64,000 bases of DNA from Diplolepis rosae (GCA_030998225.1 JAPYXD010000484.1:4464001-4528000), one strand, 5' to 3'. Counted from the stretch's first letter, positions 35,400 through 47,666 are shown. Made by a program: numbers and translations. Notes: generated by a model not told the origin, from the letters alone.

Positions 35400-35760
35400 A
35401 GCTTTAATTGTTATAGGATTGAGGAACCCACTAGATTTTAACCTTAATGTTGTAAAACGCATGTATGTTTATGCTCAGCCTCACCTATATAGGGGGGATA
35501 TCAGCTGGTTATTTAATTGCTTTTCTTTAGAAACTTATTACTTGTTTAATTTATTAGGTTTTATCCTCAATGCTATAACACGCATGTATGCTTACGCTTA
35601 GCCTTATCTATATAGGGAGGGTAATTAATTAGGTACTTGAGTGCTCTTTCTAAAAATTTATTATTTGCTTAATTTTAATCTTTGTTATACTTGGCATTTC
35701 CTGTTTTCACTTTTCTTTACTTCTTTTTTCTTTCCCTTTTTTTTATAAAACACGTATGTG
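35400..35760 (+). repeat. Tandem 5'UTR-like repeats of the LINE
   Basis: Two units about 124 bp apart (near 35437 and 35560) share CGCATGTATGTTTATGCTCAGCC-like sequence and TATATAGGG; a third degenerate word (ACACGTATGTGCGCTTA) occurs at 35750. Repeated promoter-like units just before the first LINE frame are typical of a monomeric LINE 5'UTR. Confidence 0.5.
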
Positions 35761-35889
35761 CGCTTAAAACTTGCTTGGGGTAAGCTCTGTCTGGCAATCT
35801 GCTCTCGCTTTTATATTTCTGCTATTTTAATTTTTTCTTTCCGTGGCTCTGTCTGCGCCCTGGTCTTGGCTGCTGTCCGGCTTCGCGCC

Positions 35890-37319
35890 ATGGCTCCGAC
35901 TAGATCTGATGGGGGTCTAACGGCAGACGATCGTGGCGGTGTTCAGGGTGTGGGTCGTGGACGCAGCTTTGCCCCGGTGAGGCCTGGCCGAGATGGGAGT
36001 TCGGGCACCTTCGGTTTAACTGCTGTTTCCTCGGGTGCTGTCCGGGCTGGCCCGGCCCGGCCCTTATGGATGGTGGGAAGAGACCCATTTCCTCACCGCC
36101 TTCGTTATTGCCATCACAGAGTAAAAAGAATAGGATGCCTTCTGATCCTGATCCGTGCTCTGACTTGTCTTGTGGGGATATGAGTCAGACCTTGATGAGA
36201 AGGATCGACGATTTCTTTTACCCGCCTCCGTGTGACCCGTCCTCCGATCTTCTGTGGTCCAAGCCACATGAACCTCTACAAGACGTTCTTTCGGACGCTT
36301 CTCCACCACCATAAATAGTATTGATGGAGAGTACCAGGCCTGGGAAGAACTTGGGCAAGTACGATCGTCTGGCCTTGGCGAAATGTATTGATCTGGTGAT
36401 TAGCGGAGGCAGAACGATCTTCTACAATGGCCTGAATCAGGTTAAGATCCAATGTGAGACTAGGGAGGATGCTAATACTCTTGTTCGCTCGCGGGATCTT
36501 ATGAGGGGGGGATTTAAGCTGTTCATTCCTTCACCTTTGATTCGGAAGAAGGCCTTTACCGGTCCGATTGACCCCAAATATTCAGCTTCGGATATCGCTA
36601 ATAGGCTCGACCCGGATCTGCGAGACTTAACGGTGGCTGTAAGAAGGAGGAGGAATGATGATGGCTCTATTTCTTCCAGGGTTGAATTTACGATGGCGGT
36701 TGCTGGGGTGCCTCGCAATGTTCGTCTGCTGGGCTATTCCTATCCTTTAACTCCTGTCATTCCCCCTCCTAGACGATGCTTCACCTGTCAGAGGTTTCGT
36801 CACATTTCTAATCAGTGTCGCAGCTCGCGTCCTATATGTGAGTTCTGCTCTGAGCACCATCGCACGGACTCTTGTCCTAATAAGCTACGCTCAGCTTTTT
36901 GCTCTAATTGTTGTGGCGATCATGTAGCTTCCTCTCGTGAGTGCCCAGTGTACCAATATGAATTCGAGATTAACAAGTACTGCTATTGGAATTGCTGTGG
37001 ATTTGGTGAGGCGGAGTTGGGATTACGGGAGCGTGGCATCCTGAGACCGGGCCGTCAACTGGAGATTGGAATTGACCGTATCTCTCTTGAGGATCCTCCT
37101 TCGGCTTTACATGATGTTGATTTGGGTTTTTCTGCCTCTGGCTCTGGCTCAGCTCTCGAGGTTGCTAGGTCCTTGTTGGACCTTGGGCGTCCTGGTGAGC
37201 TGGCCTCGGGGGTGGCTGGGGAGCCTGTTTCTCTTGGCTCTTCGAGTGCGGTCTCTGGTGCCTCCTTATCGGCAGTGCGCCCTGGCCCTCCTGGAGTATC
37301 ATGCCGTGCTGGGCCTTAG
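35890..37319 (+). pseudogene. LINE ORF1 (gag-like, three zinc knuckles), disrupted
   Basis: ORF1 of a non-LTR retrotransposon encodes the nucleic-acid chaperone that packages LINE RNA. The reading begins near 35890 (MAPTRSDGGLTADD), shifts frame around 36066, meets an in-frame TAA at 36312, and continues to 37319. The second part has a gag/RRM-like region (DLVISGGRTIFYNGLNQVKI), then three Cys-rich knuckles: CFTCQRFRHISNQC, CEFCSEHHRTDSC and CSNCCGDHVASSREC. The Ser/Gly/Pro-rich tail is normal for these proteins. GC content and codon use contrast with the AT-rich host DNA. The frameshift and stop make it non-functional. Confidence 0.8.
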
Positions 37320-37479
37320 CTTGCACCAGTCAGTGTTTCATACGTTTTCTTAGTTCTTAAGGTCTTAAATTATTCTTAATTTTCTTTTAATTTTCTTTTG
37401 CACATACTACTATAGATAGGTTGTTTTTCTTTTTTTTGTGTTTTGCCTTACTATTGTTATCCTTGTTTATTATGCGTTC

Positions 37480-39583
37480 ACACTGAAAGGGGTATTAGAT
37501 TTGCAGTTTGGAATGCACATAGTGTGAATAACAAGAGGGCTGATATTGAGTATCTTCTGCATGATAGGGAGCTGGATATTCTTTGTATTACTGAGACGTG
37601 GCTCGACGTGGATGTTGCCTTTGAGTTCTTTGGCTACCTGACTTATAGATCCCTCTTCCCGTGGATGGACCTTGGTGCGATCGATTGGATGTGGTGGCCA
37701 TCAGGTTGTCTACAGCTCTGGGCTCCTTGGCGGCCATGTTAGTGTATGCGCCTCCGGAGTCGGGGATCGACGCTGGTATGTGGTCGTTGCTTATTGAGCG
37801 CTCACTGGGCTGTGACCTTCTGCTCTTCTGCGGTGACTTCAATGCCCACTCTCCTCTGTGGGGGGCTCGACATTACAATTTTCAGGGGCGCGAGCTGTGT
37901 TCTGCGGTTCTCGACCATGGGTTGACTCCTTTGAATGACTCTGTGCCCACCTTCTTGGATGCCTCGGGACGTTCTGGTGGAAATCTAGATCTAATCTTCC
38001 TCACGTCTTCAAGGATTGGGGTAGCTTCGGCCTGTGTCCACTGATGACATCTTGGGATCCGACCATTTTTTGGTCTTGGGCGATCTAGGGGTCTCGCCCC
38101 GATATGCTCGCTCAACATCGAGTCAGCTTAATACCAAGAATGTTGATTGGTTTCGTTTTTGGGAGCTGGTCGACGATGGGCTGTTGGCCCTTCATCTAGC
38201 TGCCGACGGCTGCTCTGACCCGGCCGTGTTGTGCTCCAGGTTTTTTGGTTTGATTACGCGATCCTTGGAGCGTTGTGGGGCCTATCGTCCTTCTTCCCTG
38301 CCGGGCAAGAGGAGGTCCCAGCCGCTTTGGTGGAACTCGGAATGCGATGCGGCCATTGGTAAAAGACGCGAAGCTCTTAGGAAATATACTGCTTGTCAGA
38401 CCAGGAAGGAGAGGGCTTCTTGTAGGAGGGTTGATGAGGAGGTTAAAAGGTTTCTAAGAAGACAGAAACACCTTTCTTTTGTCTCGTTTTGTGAGTTCAT
38501 TGACCCCTCGATGGGTCTGTCTAGGATCTGGAAAACGGTCAAGTCACTCTCTTCACGTGTTGCCGGCTCCCGTACGGGCCGCGGGACGGACCTGGATTTG
38601 CCGGCCCTTGTGGCTCTTAGAGAGGAGTTGGTCACCTCATGAATCGACCGCTCTCTGCGCGCGAGTTTTCTGCGGCTCTGAGCTCCTGCAATCGTCGCTC
38701 TGCTCCCGGTTTAGATGGTGTCGGCTATGGGGCCCTTTTGGGACTTTCTGAGCGCTCCAGGGAGTTTTTGCTGTCTCTCTTCAATCACATGTTTTCTGTT
38801 TCTAGGTTTCCCCCTTCTTGGGGCGACACCTCGGTATCATTTGTTCCGAGGGCTGGCACTGACAAGTTTCGACCCATCTCGCTGACCTCAACCTTCTGCA
38901 AGACATTCGAAAGACTGATTCAAAAGCGTCTGGAGCTCCTTGCAGAGAGCAACTCATGGATGCCGAGGTGCCAGTTTGGTTTCAGAAGGGGCCGCTAATC
39001 CATGGACTGTGTCTCATGTGTTGTTACCGATATTCTTCAGGGTTTTGGTCAGTCGGAGGGCACCTTGGCCCTGGCTCTGGATCTCAAGGGAACCTTCAAT
39101 GCGGTCCTTCCGGGTGTCCTTGTGCGGCAACTCATCGAGCTGGGTGTTCCTGGAAGGATAGTAAATTTGGTGTTGTCCCAATTTCTCACCACGAGGAGAA
39201 CTTTGTATTTCTCGTCTGCAGATGATGCTCCTAGAGTTTGCGGAGTAGGTGTTCCTCAGGGGTGTGTCCTCTCTCCACTTTTGTTTAATCTTCACCTCAG
39301 GAGGCCTAATGATGTTCTTCCGGCGGATGTCAGGGCTTCAATGTACGCTGACGACCTGTTGCTGTACACGAGACATGGAGACCCTCATCGGGCGCTCGAA
39401 CGCCTAAAGGGGGCGGCGGGCTCGCTGACTCCGTGGATTCGTGATCTTGGCTTGTCCATCTCCATCCCCAAGTGCCAGCTGTGTTTCTTCACCAGGTCTC
39501 GTGCAGGTTTTCGTGGCGTTGTTTTGGATGTTGATGGGTTCGAGATTCGCTGCCAGGACTCCCTCAAATATTTGGGATCTGAT
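37480..39583 (+). pseudogene. LINE ORF2 (APE endonuclease plus reverse transcriptase), disrupted and truncated
   Basis: The encoded polyprotein would nick the target and reverse-transcribe LINE RNA. Endonuclease pieces: FAVWNAHSVNNKRADIEYLL and DILCITETWL (37500-37605), GDFNAHSPLWG (37831-37863), and GSDHFLV (38053-38073). Reverse-transcriptase pieces: a PISLTSTFCKTFERLIQKRL block at 38874, QFGFRRG at 38972, VPQGCVLSPLLFNL at 39250 and the catalytic YADDLLLY at 39343-39366. At least four frame changes (near 37655, 38040, 38640, 39000) and an apparent endonuclease deletion break it. The element stops at about 39583, where Mutator-like sequence begins, so thumb/RNase H and 3'UTR are absent. It belongs to the APE-type R1/I/Jockey assemblage; the exact clade is not determined. 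Confidence 0.85.
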
Positions 39584-40377
39584 CAAAAACGTGTTGTAGT
39601 TCACATATACAGAAGATACACACGAGTGTAAAAAACGTTGCGAGCAAGTTTTTGGCTTCTGCTGTGAAAGATGAGGAAGAGGCAACGTGTAAAGCAAACA
39701 ACGCAGAAGAAGCAAATTAATTGACTGTATCGGTCGGTGGAACGTGGAACAAACGTGGATTCTCTTCGTTATTCGGCGTCTCTTCTTTGATTGGATATTA
39801 TACGGGTAAAGTTTTCGACGCGTTTATCAAAAGTTCTTACTGCCATGATTGCGTAACTTGGGAAAGGAAGCTAGATACCGCCGAATTTGAATAATGGCAC
39901 GAAGAACACGTACACAGTGGAAAGTGTGAAACAAATCATGCTGGTCCATCTGGTAATATGGAAGTCGACGCTATTATACAGATGTTCAAACGCACATTAG
40001 AATATTTTGGAGTAATTTTTAGAAACTACATTGGAGACGGAGACTAAGATTTATAGCGGTGTGGTATATGCTAAGTCATGTTGTGAAGATTTTACAATAA
40101 ACAAGAAAGAATGTATAGGACATGTTCAGAAGAGGATGGGGACTCGTTTACGTGCATTGATAAAAACAACTGCAGTGGACGCAGAAACTCTAAAAGGGAA
40201 AAAAGTAGAAAGGAAAAGTCTTTCTGGCAAAGGCAAGCTTACTGCAAAAATGATCGGTAAATTGACTGTATACTATTGTCTGGCTGTTCGACGCAACCAC
40301 GATTTTGTAGAGAAAATGAGAAGTGCCATTTCAACAACTTATTTCCATTACGGCTCAACAGACGAGAATCCACAGCA

Positions 40378-40805
40378 TAGTGATGGAACCTCGAAAGCGA
40401 AACCTCGATGTTAAGGAACCTCGGACATCGAAAATGGTCAATATCGATGTCACCGATGTATCGAAAACGAAACATCGATGTTTCCGATCTCGAGGTTCCA
40501 TTACTACTAGATACATCTTGCTGAATGCTGATTACATATTTCTGTTAGTACATCACGGCTAGTCCTAGCTGAGAGCAAATCTTTTTTATTATTGGCCCCG
40601 GTGGCGGCGGTCGGGCGACGCTTGGTAGACCGTAGCGACCGTAGTGGCGAATGAAAACCAAAAAACATCAACTTTCGAACCATCGAAAACAAGCAGTTTC
40701 GATGTTCGATGTAACCTGAACATCGAATCTTAAACAACCGATGTCAAAAACATCGACATTGAAAGAAAAAACCTCGATGTTGCCGATGCCGAGGTTCCAT
40801 CACTA
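40378..40805. mobile_element. hAT-like MITE inserted in the MULE pseudogene
   Basis: 428 bp, termini TAGTGATGGAACC and GGTTCCATCACTA. Flanks CCACAGCA and CCGCAGTA form a diverged 8-bp duplication. The interior is rich in CATCGATGTT/AACATCGA words. Removing it roughly restores the transposase reading from PQH to DKFPSGENSS, confirming insertion. Confidence 0.82.
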
Positions 40806-41010
40806 CCGCAGTACGACAAATTCCCGAGCGGTGAGAACTCGTCGTGTGAATGACAGAAAACGGCAGCTGCAAACACTTCGCAGTCGTTCCAACATAGCTA
40901 CACTGCCCTTCCAACAGATGTTCTAGAAGCCATAAAGCCAATCTATAAGGACTTGAGCAAAGACGAACTTTTGCAGCGATGCCTTGGAGGTTTTACGCAA
41001 AATATTAACG

Positions 41011-41238
41011 CCCGGAAAACGAACTCGGCAGTTTGCTCGCTCCCGACTGTGGCGTCACACTCCCAGAGTGTGCGTACATCTAACTGCCAGACTTTGGCGA
41101 TCGCGCGCCCAAAGCTAACTGCAGGAATTCTTCCAAACTGAAACAAGCCTGAATCAGTCTGGCAGTTAGATGTACGCACACTCTGGGAGTGTGACGCCAC
41201 AGTCGGGAGCGAGCAAACTGCCGAGTTCGTTTTCCGTG
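41011..41238. mobile_element. GC-rich palindromic MITE with ~85-bp arms in the MULE pseudogene
   Basis: 228 bp, begins CCCGGAAAACGAACTCGGCA and ends with its near-exact complement (TGCCGAGTTCGTTTTCCGTG). The arms pair over about 85 bp with a 60-bp centre (CGATCGCGCGCCC). The flanking coding sequence ...AACG and CGAGAGTCTGAATCAA rejoins if a CG dinucleotide is the target duplication. Inserted in the transposase frame after GGFTQNIN. Confidence 0.82.
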
Positions 41239-41575
41239 CGAGAGTCTGAATCAACTTATTTGGAAAATCTCTCCGAAATCAGTGAGCGGTACCTCAACCG
41301 TTGTTGAAATCGCAGCACATGTAGCAGCATATACTTTCAATGAAGGCTCTTTTGCTTTGTTGGCCTTTTTGAATGAAATGGAAATCTCTACAGGACCAAA
41401 TTCTCACGAATGGGCGCGCGCAGTAGACGAACTACGAATAACCAGCGCGAACCAACAAGCTGCGCATGCAACTAAAGAAGGAAGAACTTAACGTAGGCAA
41501 GAGCAAAAGGATGCTCTAGACATTCTGGATGAAGGCATTTCACTGTACAGACCTGGCATCGATGATTTTGTGTAA

Positions 41576-42932
41576 GTACAAACAATTACAATAAGAAATT
41601 GGCCGATTTTTTAAGCAAAAATCACGTTTTTGACTTTCAAATGCTGCCAAAAATCAATAAAAATAAAAAACTCTCCCATGTTACCTGGAGAAGCATGTCA
41701 CCTTTTCAACGAATTTTGATTTTTTTGTTTCAGATGATCCTGTAACGAGTTATGCTGTTCACCGCAAAACAACTTTTTTTCGAGATGCCTGCGGAGATAT
41801 GCTGTCAACGGCTTCATTATCAATATTTTTCATTAAAAATTGTTTCAAACATAGTTCCAATATTGTACTATCACATAGAATTTAAATAAATAAACCAGCA
41901 TTAACCGCATCTCTTTAAAAAATTATTTCAAATATGCCGTTTTTTACGCCCCCCCCCCCAAAAAAAATTCAATTTAATTACGTAGGATAACCTAAAAAGT
42001 TGAAGACATTTTAATTTCATTTTGAGAGTGAATATGTGGAACAAACTAATTCTGTTGTTTCTCGTCTAAAATTGAAGTCAATTTAATTCGTTTTAACCAC
42101 TGTAATGGCAGGAGTTTGAATTCTAATTAATTATTTTGCAAATTTGTTCTAAATAATTTAGACAAATTCCCTTAAAAAAATACAATAGAGAATTAATAAA
42201 TATGAAATTGATATATCTTAAATAAATTTTTTCAAATAATACAATGAACATTAAAAATTATACATAATTGAGAATGATTTCAATTCATAAATTAAAATGA
42301 CGTGTAAACTTAACATGAATAAATAAACTTTTTTCTTCCTTTTTTGAGGCTAATTTTGTTCAATTCCGTTCCACTAAAGCGGTACTTTTGACTACGTTTT
42401 AACCCCGATTCGGTAGGTGGATTCATTTCAATCCGTTTCTTTTACTTCCTTGATACTCTTCTGGATTGAAACGTAATTTTCAGAAACGATATTGAATTGA
42501 ATAGAAACGTTTCTACCTAATTTAATCCATACCTTCTTACCGCGGACATAGGTCTTTCTTCGGCCTTGACAGCTGGAGTGTAATGCATATATATAATAGA
42601 TGAATGCCAGACACCTGCATTGAAAAAACAAAATTGAATTTTCCACAAAATTTGGTGCATATTCAAATCAAGTTATAATAGTATATTACTAAAGCGAATG
42701 TTTATTTATATATGCGTAAAATAAACTTTTAGTCATTTAAAAAAAATTTAATCCAGTGAGGATAAAATCGTAAACATTTCGATGCATGAGATTTCTTCCG
42801 AATGCATACTTATATAGAAGTCGAAGATCGCTGGACGTCAATGAAATTTTTCCGATTAAGAAACCTCGACTTAAAGTTGATACAATCTCAAAAGGACACG
42901 AAGCACGTATTCTAACTATACAATGTAGTAAT
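41576..42932. other. AT-rich region, no gene seen
   Basis: 41580-41735 could be the terminal intron and 3' end of the MULE unit. The rest is AT-rich with a C-run at 41950-41960. Minor open frames have no recognisable content. Confidence 0.35.
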
Positions 42933-43474
42933 AGTAGGTCGTATGCGGCATAACTCTCGATAGAGTTATCGGATTTAATTGAGCTTTGGCATACATTATC
43001 GGAGCCAAAAAAGTAAGGACAAGTTCGTTAACCAGCCACATCCGACCAAAATTGTGGAAATAGGAGCATTTTTTGTGTTATTGAAAAGACTTGATGAAAA
43101 AATCCAAAATTCCAATACTGGTTTCTGATAGTGCTCATAAATCTCTATTAATTATCCTGATAAGATTTTTCGATTAAACTAAAATTAGAATCTTTCTAAA
43201 ATTAGAAGTTACGTACAATATGTTTAAAATAATTGAAAAAAGTCAATATCTATATATTTCATTTTCCAGTTGAATATGATACGAAAAAAAAGTGATGACA
43301 CAAACTTGTTTACTACATAAAGAATTAAAAATTTGAATTACAACCTTTTTTTATAAGATGTATATTTTTCTGTTTAATTTAAAAAAATACTATTGAAAAT
43401 CAAAAATTCAATTTTTTAACAATAATGTGTGAAATAAGAAAAAAACGTAAGGATGAAAAATTGTTCGTTTCAGT

Positions 43475-45387
43475 CAGCCCCCGGAATCTCTGGAGTTGAA
43501 AATGTCACAGATGTTGACCATTGACCACCGTGGCGCTGGCTGTTCATGAGGCCGGCCTTATACAGATTAGCATTATAGAACATTGAAATTTAACGTTTTT
43601 TGTGAAAAATTGGTGTCTGAAGTGCTTTTGTGTGCTTTTTAGGTAAATTAGAATGGTTTTAACAGTCGGTGATATAAAAATTTAATTGTAAATGCGGATA
43701 TTTGTTGCTGTAGGTTGCAAAACAGGCTACACGTAATGCTCTGAAAAAGTGCATTGTTTTGGGATTTATTTATCATGAGCGCCTTTAACTTATTAAAATT
43801 TAAGCTATACTAAATTTAAAACGCTTTGAATAAAAAAATCAACGAAGCTGACTGACTGAACTTAAGGTATTATAGATAGGGATGGGCGATCTTCAAAAAA
43901 AAGAATTGATTTTGAAATTATTGATTCAATTTGATCGATTAAGCGGTTAAAAAGATCGATTTTTGAATCGATCTTCAAAAATCGATACCTTTTTCTGAAA
44001 ATGATAAATTTCTGTAAAATAACCTTTTTTTAAAATGTTTTATAACAATTGGAGATATAATTGTTACTTGCATATTTTGTGAATTTAAATTATCAAAATA
44101 AAAAAGTGTTTATATCAATAAAAAAGGAAATTCGGCTTAAAAAACACACTATATTTGCGAATCAGGAACGTTTTTTATTTTTTTAAATTGCACAATTTCT
44201 AAAGCAATGCGTATTATTAGTGATAAAGTTTCTGACATAAAAATGAAGTATTACTACAAAGTTTATAATATTAATATACTTTGAACTTTGCATATCACTT
44301 AAAGTATTATTTATGATAAAATTTCTGGCACAAATATGAAGTATTACTATAAAGTTTATAATATTAATATACTTTGTATATCACATTAAGGATATTCTCG
44401 TGGTCGACCCCTTGATCTCACTTTTAAACTAAAAAACAGTTCATACGAACAGTTCATAGAAATAGGAAACAGGAAAAAAAGAAAGGAGAATCGTTCGTAA
44501 AGATCGAAAAAAAATATCAATCCAACCGATTAATCGAGTAAAAAATTCCGTAGATTCCGTAGATTCCGTAGAATCGAATCGAGATCGCCCATCCCTAATT
44601 ATAGATAAAATACACATAATAAATTATGTGCATGTGAGATCTAAATATCCATTATATTATTATGAAATATAGTATATTATGTTGATTATTATTTATTACA
44701 AACATCTTTGTTCTTAGTGTTTTCAAATACTTATAAAGGAATTTTGTAAATTCTTTATATTTGTCACTTTTTCAAATGTACGTTCATTCCTTATGTGAAA
44801 GTTTTGTTCATAAAAATGTAATTTTTTCAATTACTGAGAAGTTTTGAAATATAAAATACAAAGTGTCCTATAATAAAATCTAATTTTTCTAACAAAATCA
44901 AGATGATATAATTAATACCCGTATTGTATTATAATTCAATTTGATGGAATTTCAATAGCCAATTTTTCTATTATAATATGTAAGACTGATATAATATCAA
45001 TAATATTGATAATATAAATAAATATTGTATTTTTATTTAATAATCACAATGTAAATATTAATGTTAAAACGAAGATAACAGAACTTTGATTTCAATTTCC
45101 AGCCAGAATTACAAAGACAATTTTCGCCCAAATTTCAAGCATATTACCCTTTATATCAGTAAAAATTGCTTTAAATAATATTTAAAACTTTTTAGTTTAA
45201 TGTGTTGTAAAAAAAAATATGATCAAGTAGTTTTTATCCCAAAAAATTTAATTTTTATGCATTTTTCCCATGCATTAAAATGAATTCAGGCCTCATGAAC
45301 AATCAGCGCCCCTAGCGGCCACGGTCAATTCTTGTGACATTTTCGTTTCGCGGATTACGTGCATTCTGGCTAAGATGCAGGGGGCTG
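43475..45387. mobile_element. 1.9-kb hAT-like element with GTTTCAGT duplication
   Basis: Termini CAGCCCCCGGAATCTC and GATGCAGGGGGCTG. Related subterminal words (AAAATGTCACA, TTGACC, GTTCATGAGGCC) recur in inverted order at the right end (near 45290-45345). The exact 8-bp duplication GTTTCAGT is at 43467-43474 and 45388-45395. No transposase frame. It contains a further nested element. Confidence 0.87.
43877..44597. mobile_element. Innermost hAT MITE with ATTATAGA duplication
   Basis: 721 bp, termini TAGGGATGGGCGATC and GATCGCCCATCCCTA. The exact 8-bp duplication ATTATAGA is at 43869-43876 and 44598-44605. Subterminal ATCGATT words. An imperfect direct repeat of about 65 bp (AAAGTTTATAATATTAATAT) occurs at about 44255 and 44355. 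Confidence 0.93.
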
Positions 45388-45609
45388 GTTTCAGTAATAT
45401 CTACAATTTTGTCTGACATAGTTTCTGATAATACATTTTTTCATTTCAATTTAAAAAAATATGATTAAAATTCAAAAATTCAATTTTTTAAACAAAATAT
45501 GTGACATACGAAAGAAAAGGTTAAGATAAAAAATTATTTGCTTGAATGAGGTATAAAAATTCTCAGTAGGACAATTTTTGAAAATGTGTACATTTTGTTT
45601 TGATTTTAA

Positions 45610-45730
45610 AAAATATTTAAATTTAAAGAATTTGAAATCTTTCTGTGGAAAAAAAGACACTTTCGAATGCGCTAGGATTCGAGCCCAGGTCTTTCGTTTG
45701 CCGTGGCAGAAATTTCAAACTCACCTAATC
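45610..45730. repeat. B-box-containing interspersed repeat, copy 2 (partial)
   Basis: Shares AAAGAATTTGAAATCTTTCTG, then CTTTCGAATGCGCTAGGATT and CGAGCCCAGGTCTTTCG with copies 1 and 3. Inserted in the right half of family R copy C. Confidence 0.65.
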
Positions 45731-45965
45731 AATTTGAAATCAAAAAACATTATTGAAAATCAAAAATTCCATTTTTTAACCAAAATATATGAGATACAAA
45801 ATAAACGTTGAAATGCAAAATCGTTTGCTTAATTAAAGTCTGCAATTGTTTTTCCTTCCAGAGATATTTGGATGAAAATAAATTTTTTAATCATGTAAAT
45901 TATTAGAAAGTAACAGAAATGTATACAGAAAATTGAGTGCGAAGCGCGAATATCATGATGAGAAT

Positions 45966-47640
45966 CGGTTGCCAATATCGTACCGTTGCTGGAATGACAA
46001 CTCCGGTATGCACTTGGCGCCCAATTTGACCACCAAAAAGACAAATTGACCAGTCATATGCCGTCTCGACGGGCCGGAATCTGGCTACTCCAATTAAATC
46101 ATGTTTAGCTGAAGTAAAGCAGACTTTAGAACTAATGTGCCATTTCTGGGCCAGAACCTGGCCCTTCCTCTAAGAACATGGTTCGTCGGGGAAGATCAGA
46201 TATTCGGCACAGGAACGGGCCAACGCTGTGCCGAACACTGGTTTTCTTACTTCCAGAATGGTTTGCCGTGGTAAAAATGACACTTGGCCCAGTAATATGC
46301 CGTCCATGGGCCGGACTCTGACTCTTCTATACTTTAAACGATACACATGTAATAGAAAATTGTTTATTATAACAAAAAATTGTTCATTGCAATTCAGATA
46401 AATATGATTGTATATGCTAATTTAAAATTATGCATGCTTTCAACGAAAGAGGGTATGAAGCAGAGAGAAACAGAAAAGAGAAACACGGATTATAATAAAT
46501 TTTTCTTTTATGTCTCGACCTTGAATTAGAATAGACTATGGGTATATGAGAAGGAAAAACTAATGTGAATATATATTGCTACGTCACAATTGTACTCAAC
46601 TACTCATAGCCTTATTCTGCAACCCACTCGTGTGCTGACTGCTGTCTACACTGCATAACGTGATTCCTGAATTGAGTAAAAAATTAATCAATCATAGGTT
46701 ATGAAAAATACTAAATTCAGCATTTATTTTTATTTATTATTCTTCAAACATTAAATTTAATAGGTTAATGAAAAAAAGTAAATAATGTATTTCTCACGAA
46801 GTTCGTTGACGTCATGTGAAAATGATTCATCCTTTTGAATCGCATTATTCGCATTACTGGTTCTCATCGTATAGTGTAGTGGCAGGTAGTGGTTTGCCTC
46901 TAAGCATGCAGATGTATTGAGCGATTTGAGCGCCGCACACATTTCATATCTATATATACATCAGTATGTATCTGAAAAACGCCAAAAAAGCAAAGGAATA
47001 ATTTAGACAAATTAGTCATTTTCACTCCCATAAACAGCTGATTTTACTTCGTGAAACACTAGTGGTGTTTAAAAATGTATAAATGTTTAAAATTTAAATA
47101 AAACATTCGAATTTCAAATTTATTAAATATTAGACATTCTAACGTCTATAAACAGCTTATTTACTTCTTTGAACTGTGGTGGCATTGCTTCCATTAAAAA
47201 TGTATAGGAAAGGATCTTATTTTTCAACTTTTCCAATAAAGAAGCATTAATCTTATTAATCTTATTTGGGAAAATACGCTTTATTATGCAAGAGGAATTA
47301 ACATGAATAATTAAATAATTAAAATAGGAGAATTAGTCAAAATTAGTCAAATTTATTGTTAAGATTGATTTCTTTTGCAAAATAAAATAAAATCATGAAT
47401 ATAATTCTCAAGTCTTATGTAAAAATTGCCTTTTGTAACAGCAATTTTAGAACCAGATTTCTATTCGACCACGTGTTTATTTCCAAGGCAAAATCTCTAT
47501 ATATGATAAAATCCTATTATTTCTACTTATTTACTTTAAATTTCCGTAAATGGCTATCTAGTTTCTAGAAAAAAACCTGTTTTTCTAAACTCACTATTAT
47601 TTTAGTATTCAACAAGTCTTTTTCCGAACGTTAGCTGAAT
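45966..47640. other. Intergenic region before Hsc70
   Basis: 45970-46330 is GC-richer and contains two related blocks (CATATGCCGTCTCGACGGGCC near 46055 and AATATGCCGTCCATGGGCC near 46293), parts of an unidentified repeat. The rest is AT-rich with no supported exon. Confidence 0.35.
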
Positions 47641-47666
47641 TGTGCATTTTTAAATCTTCTAGACGA

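Larger units (their letters stand above)
39584..41575 (+). pseudogene. Mutator-like transposase pseudogene
   Basis: Matches, from memory of the family, the insect MULE transposase with a Mutator-like domain. Pieces in order: DEEEATCKANNAEEAN (39671), VSVGGTWNKRGFSSLFGVSS (39727), a zinc-ribbon-like CHDC segment, MEVDAIIQMFKRTLEYFGV (39959), NYIGDGD, then INKKECIGHVQKRMGTRLRA (40099-40158) and HYGSTDENPQH (40350). After the first insertion come DVLEAIKPIYKDLSKDELLQ and GGFTQNIN; after the second, VSGTSTVVEIAAHVAAYTFN and FLNEMEISTGPNS. Stop codons and frameshifts (e.g. TGA near 40850) make it inactive. Two TIR elements (40378-40805, 41011-41238) interrupt it. Confidence 0.75.
42933..45965. repeat. 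Family R copy C, split by a nested hAT
   Basis: 42933-43474 matches copy A from CATAACTCTCGATAG onward. After the insertion, 45396-45965 continues with ATCTACAATTTTGTCTGACAT through to GAGTGCGAAGCGCGAAT and CATGATGAGAAT. A B-box repeat fragment (45610-45730) is also embedded. The 5' end with the TCTG tract is missing. Confidence 0.7.

Noticed and set aside
46757..46942. 61-codon minus-strand frame upstream of Hsc70
   Set aside because: No recognisable domain, no splice sites in phase and AT-rich context.
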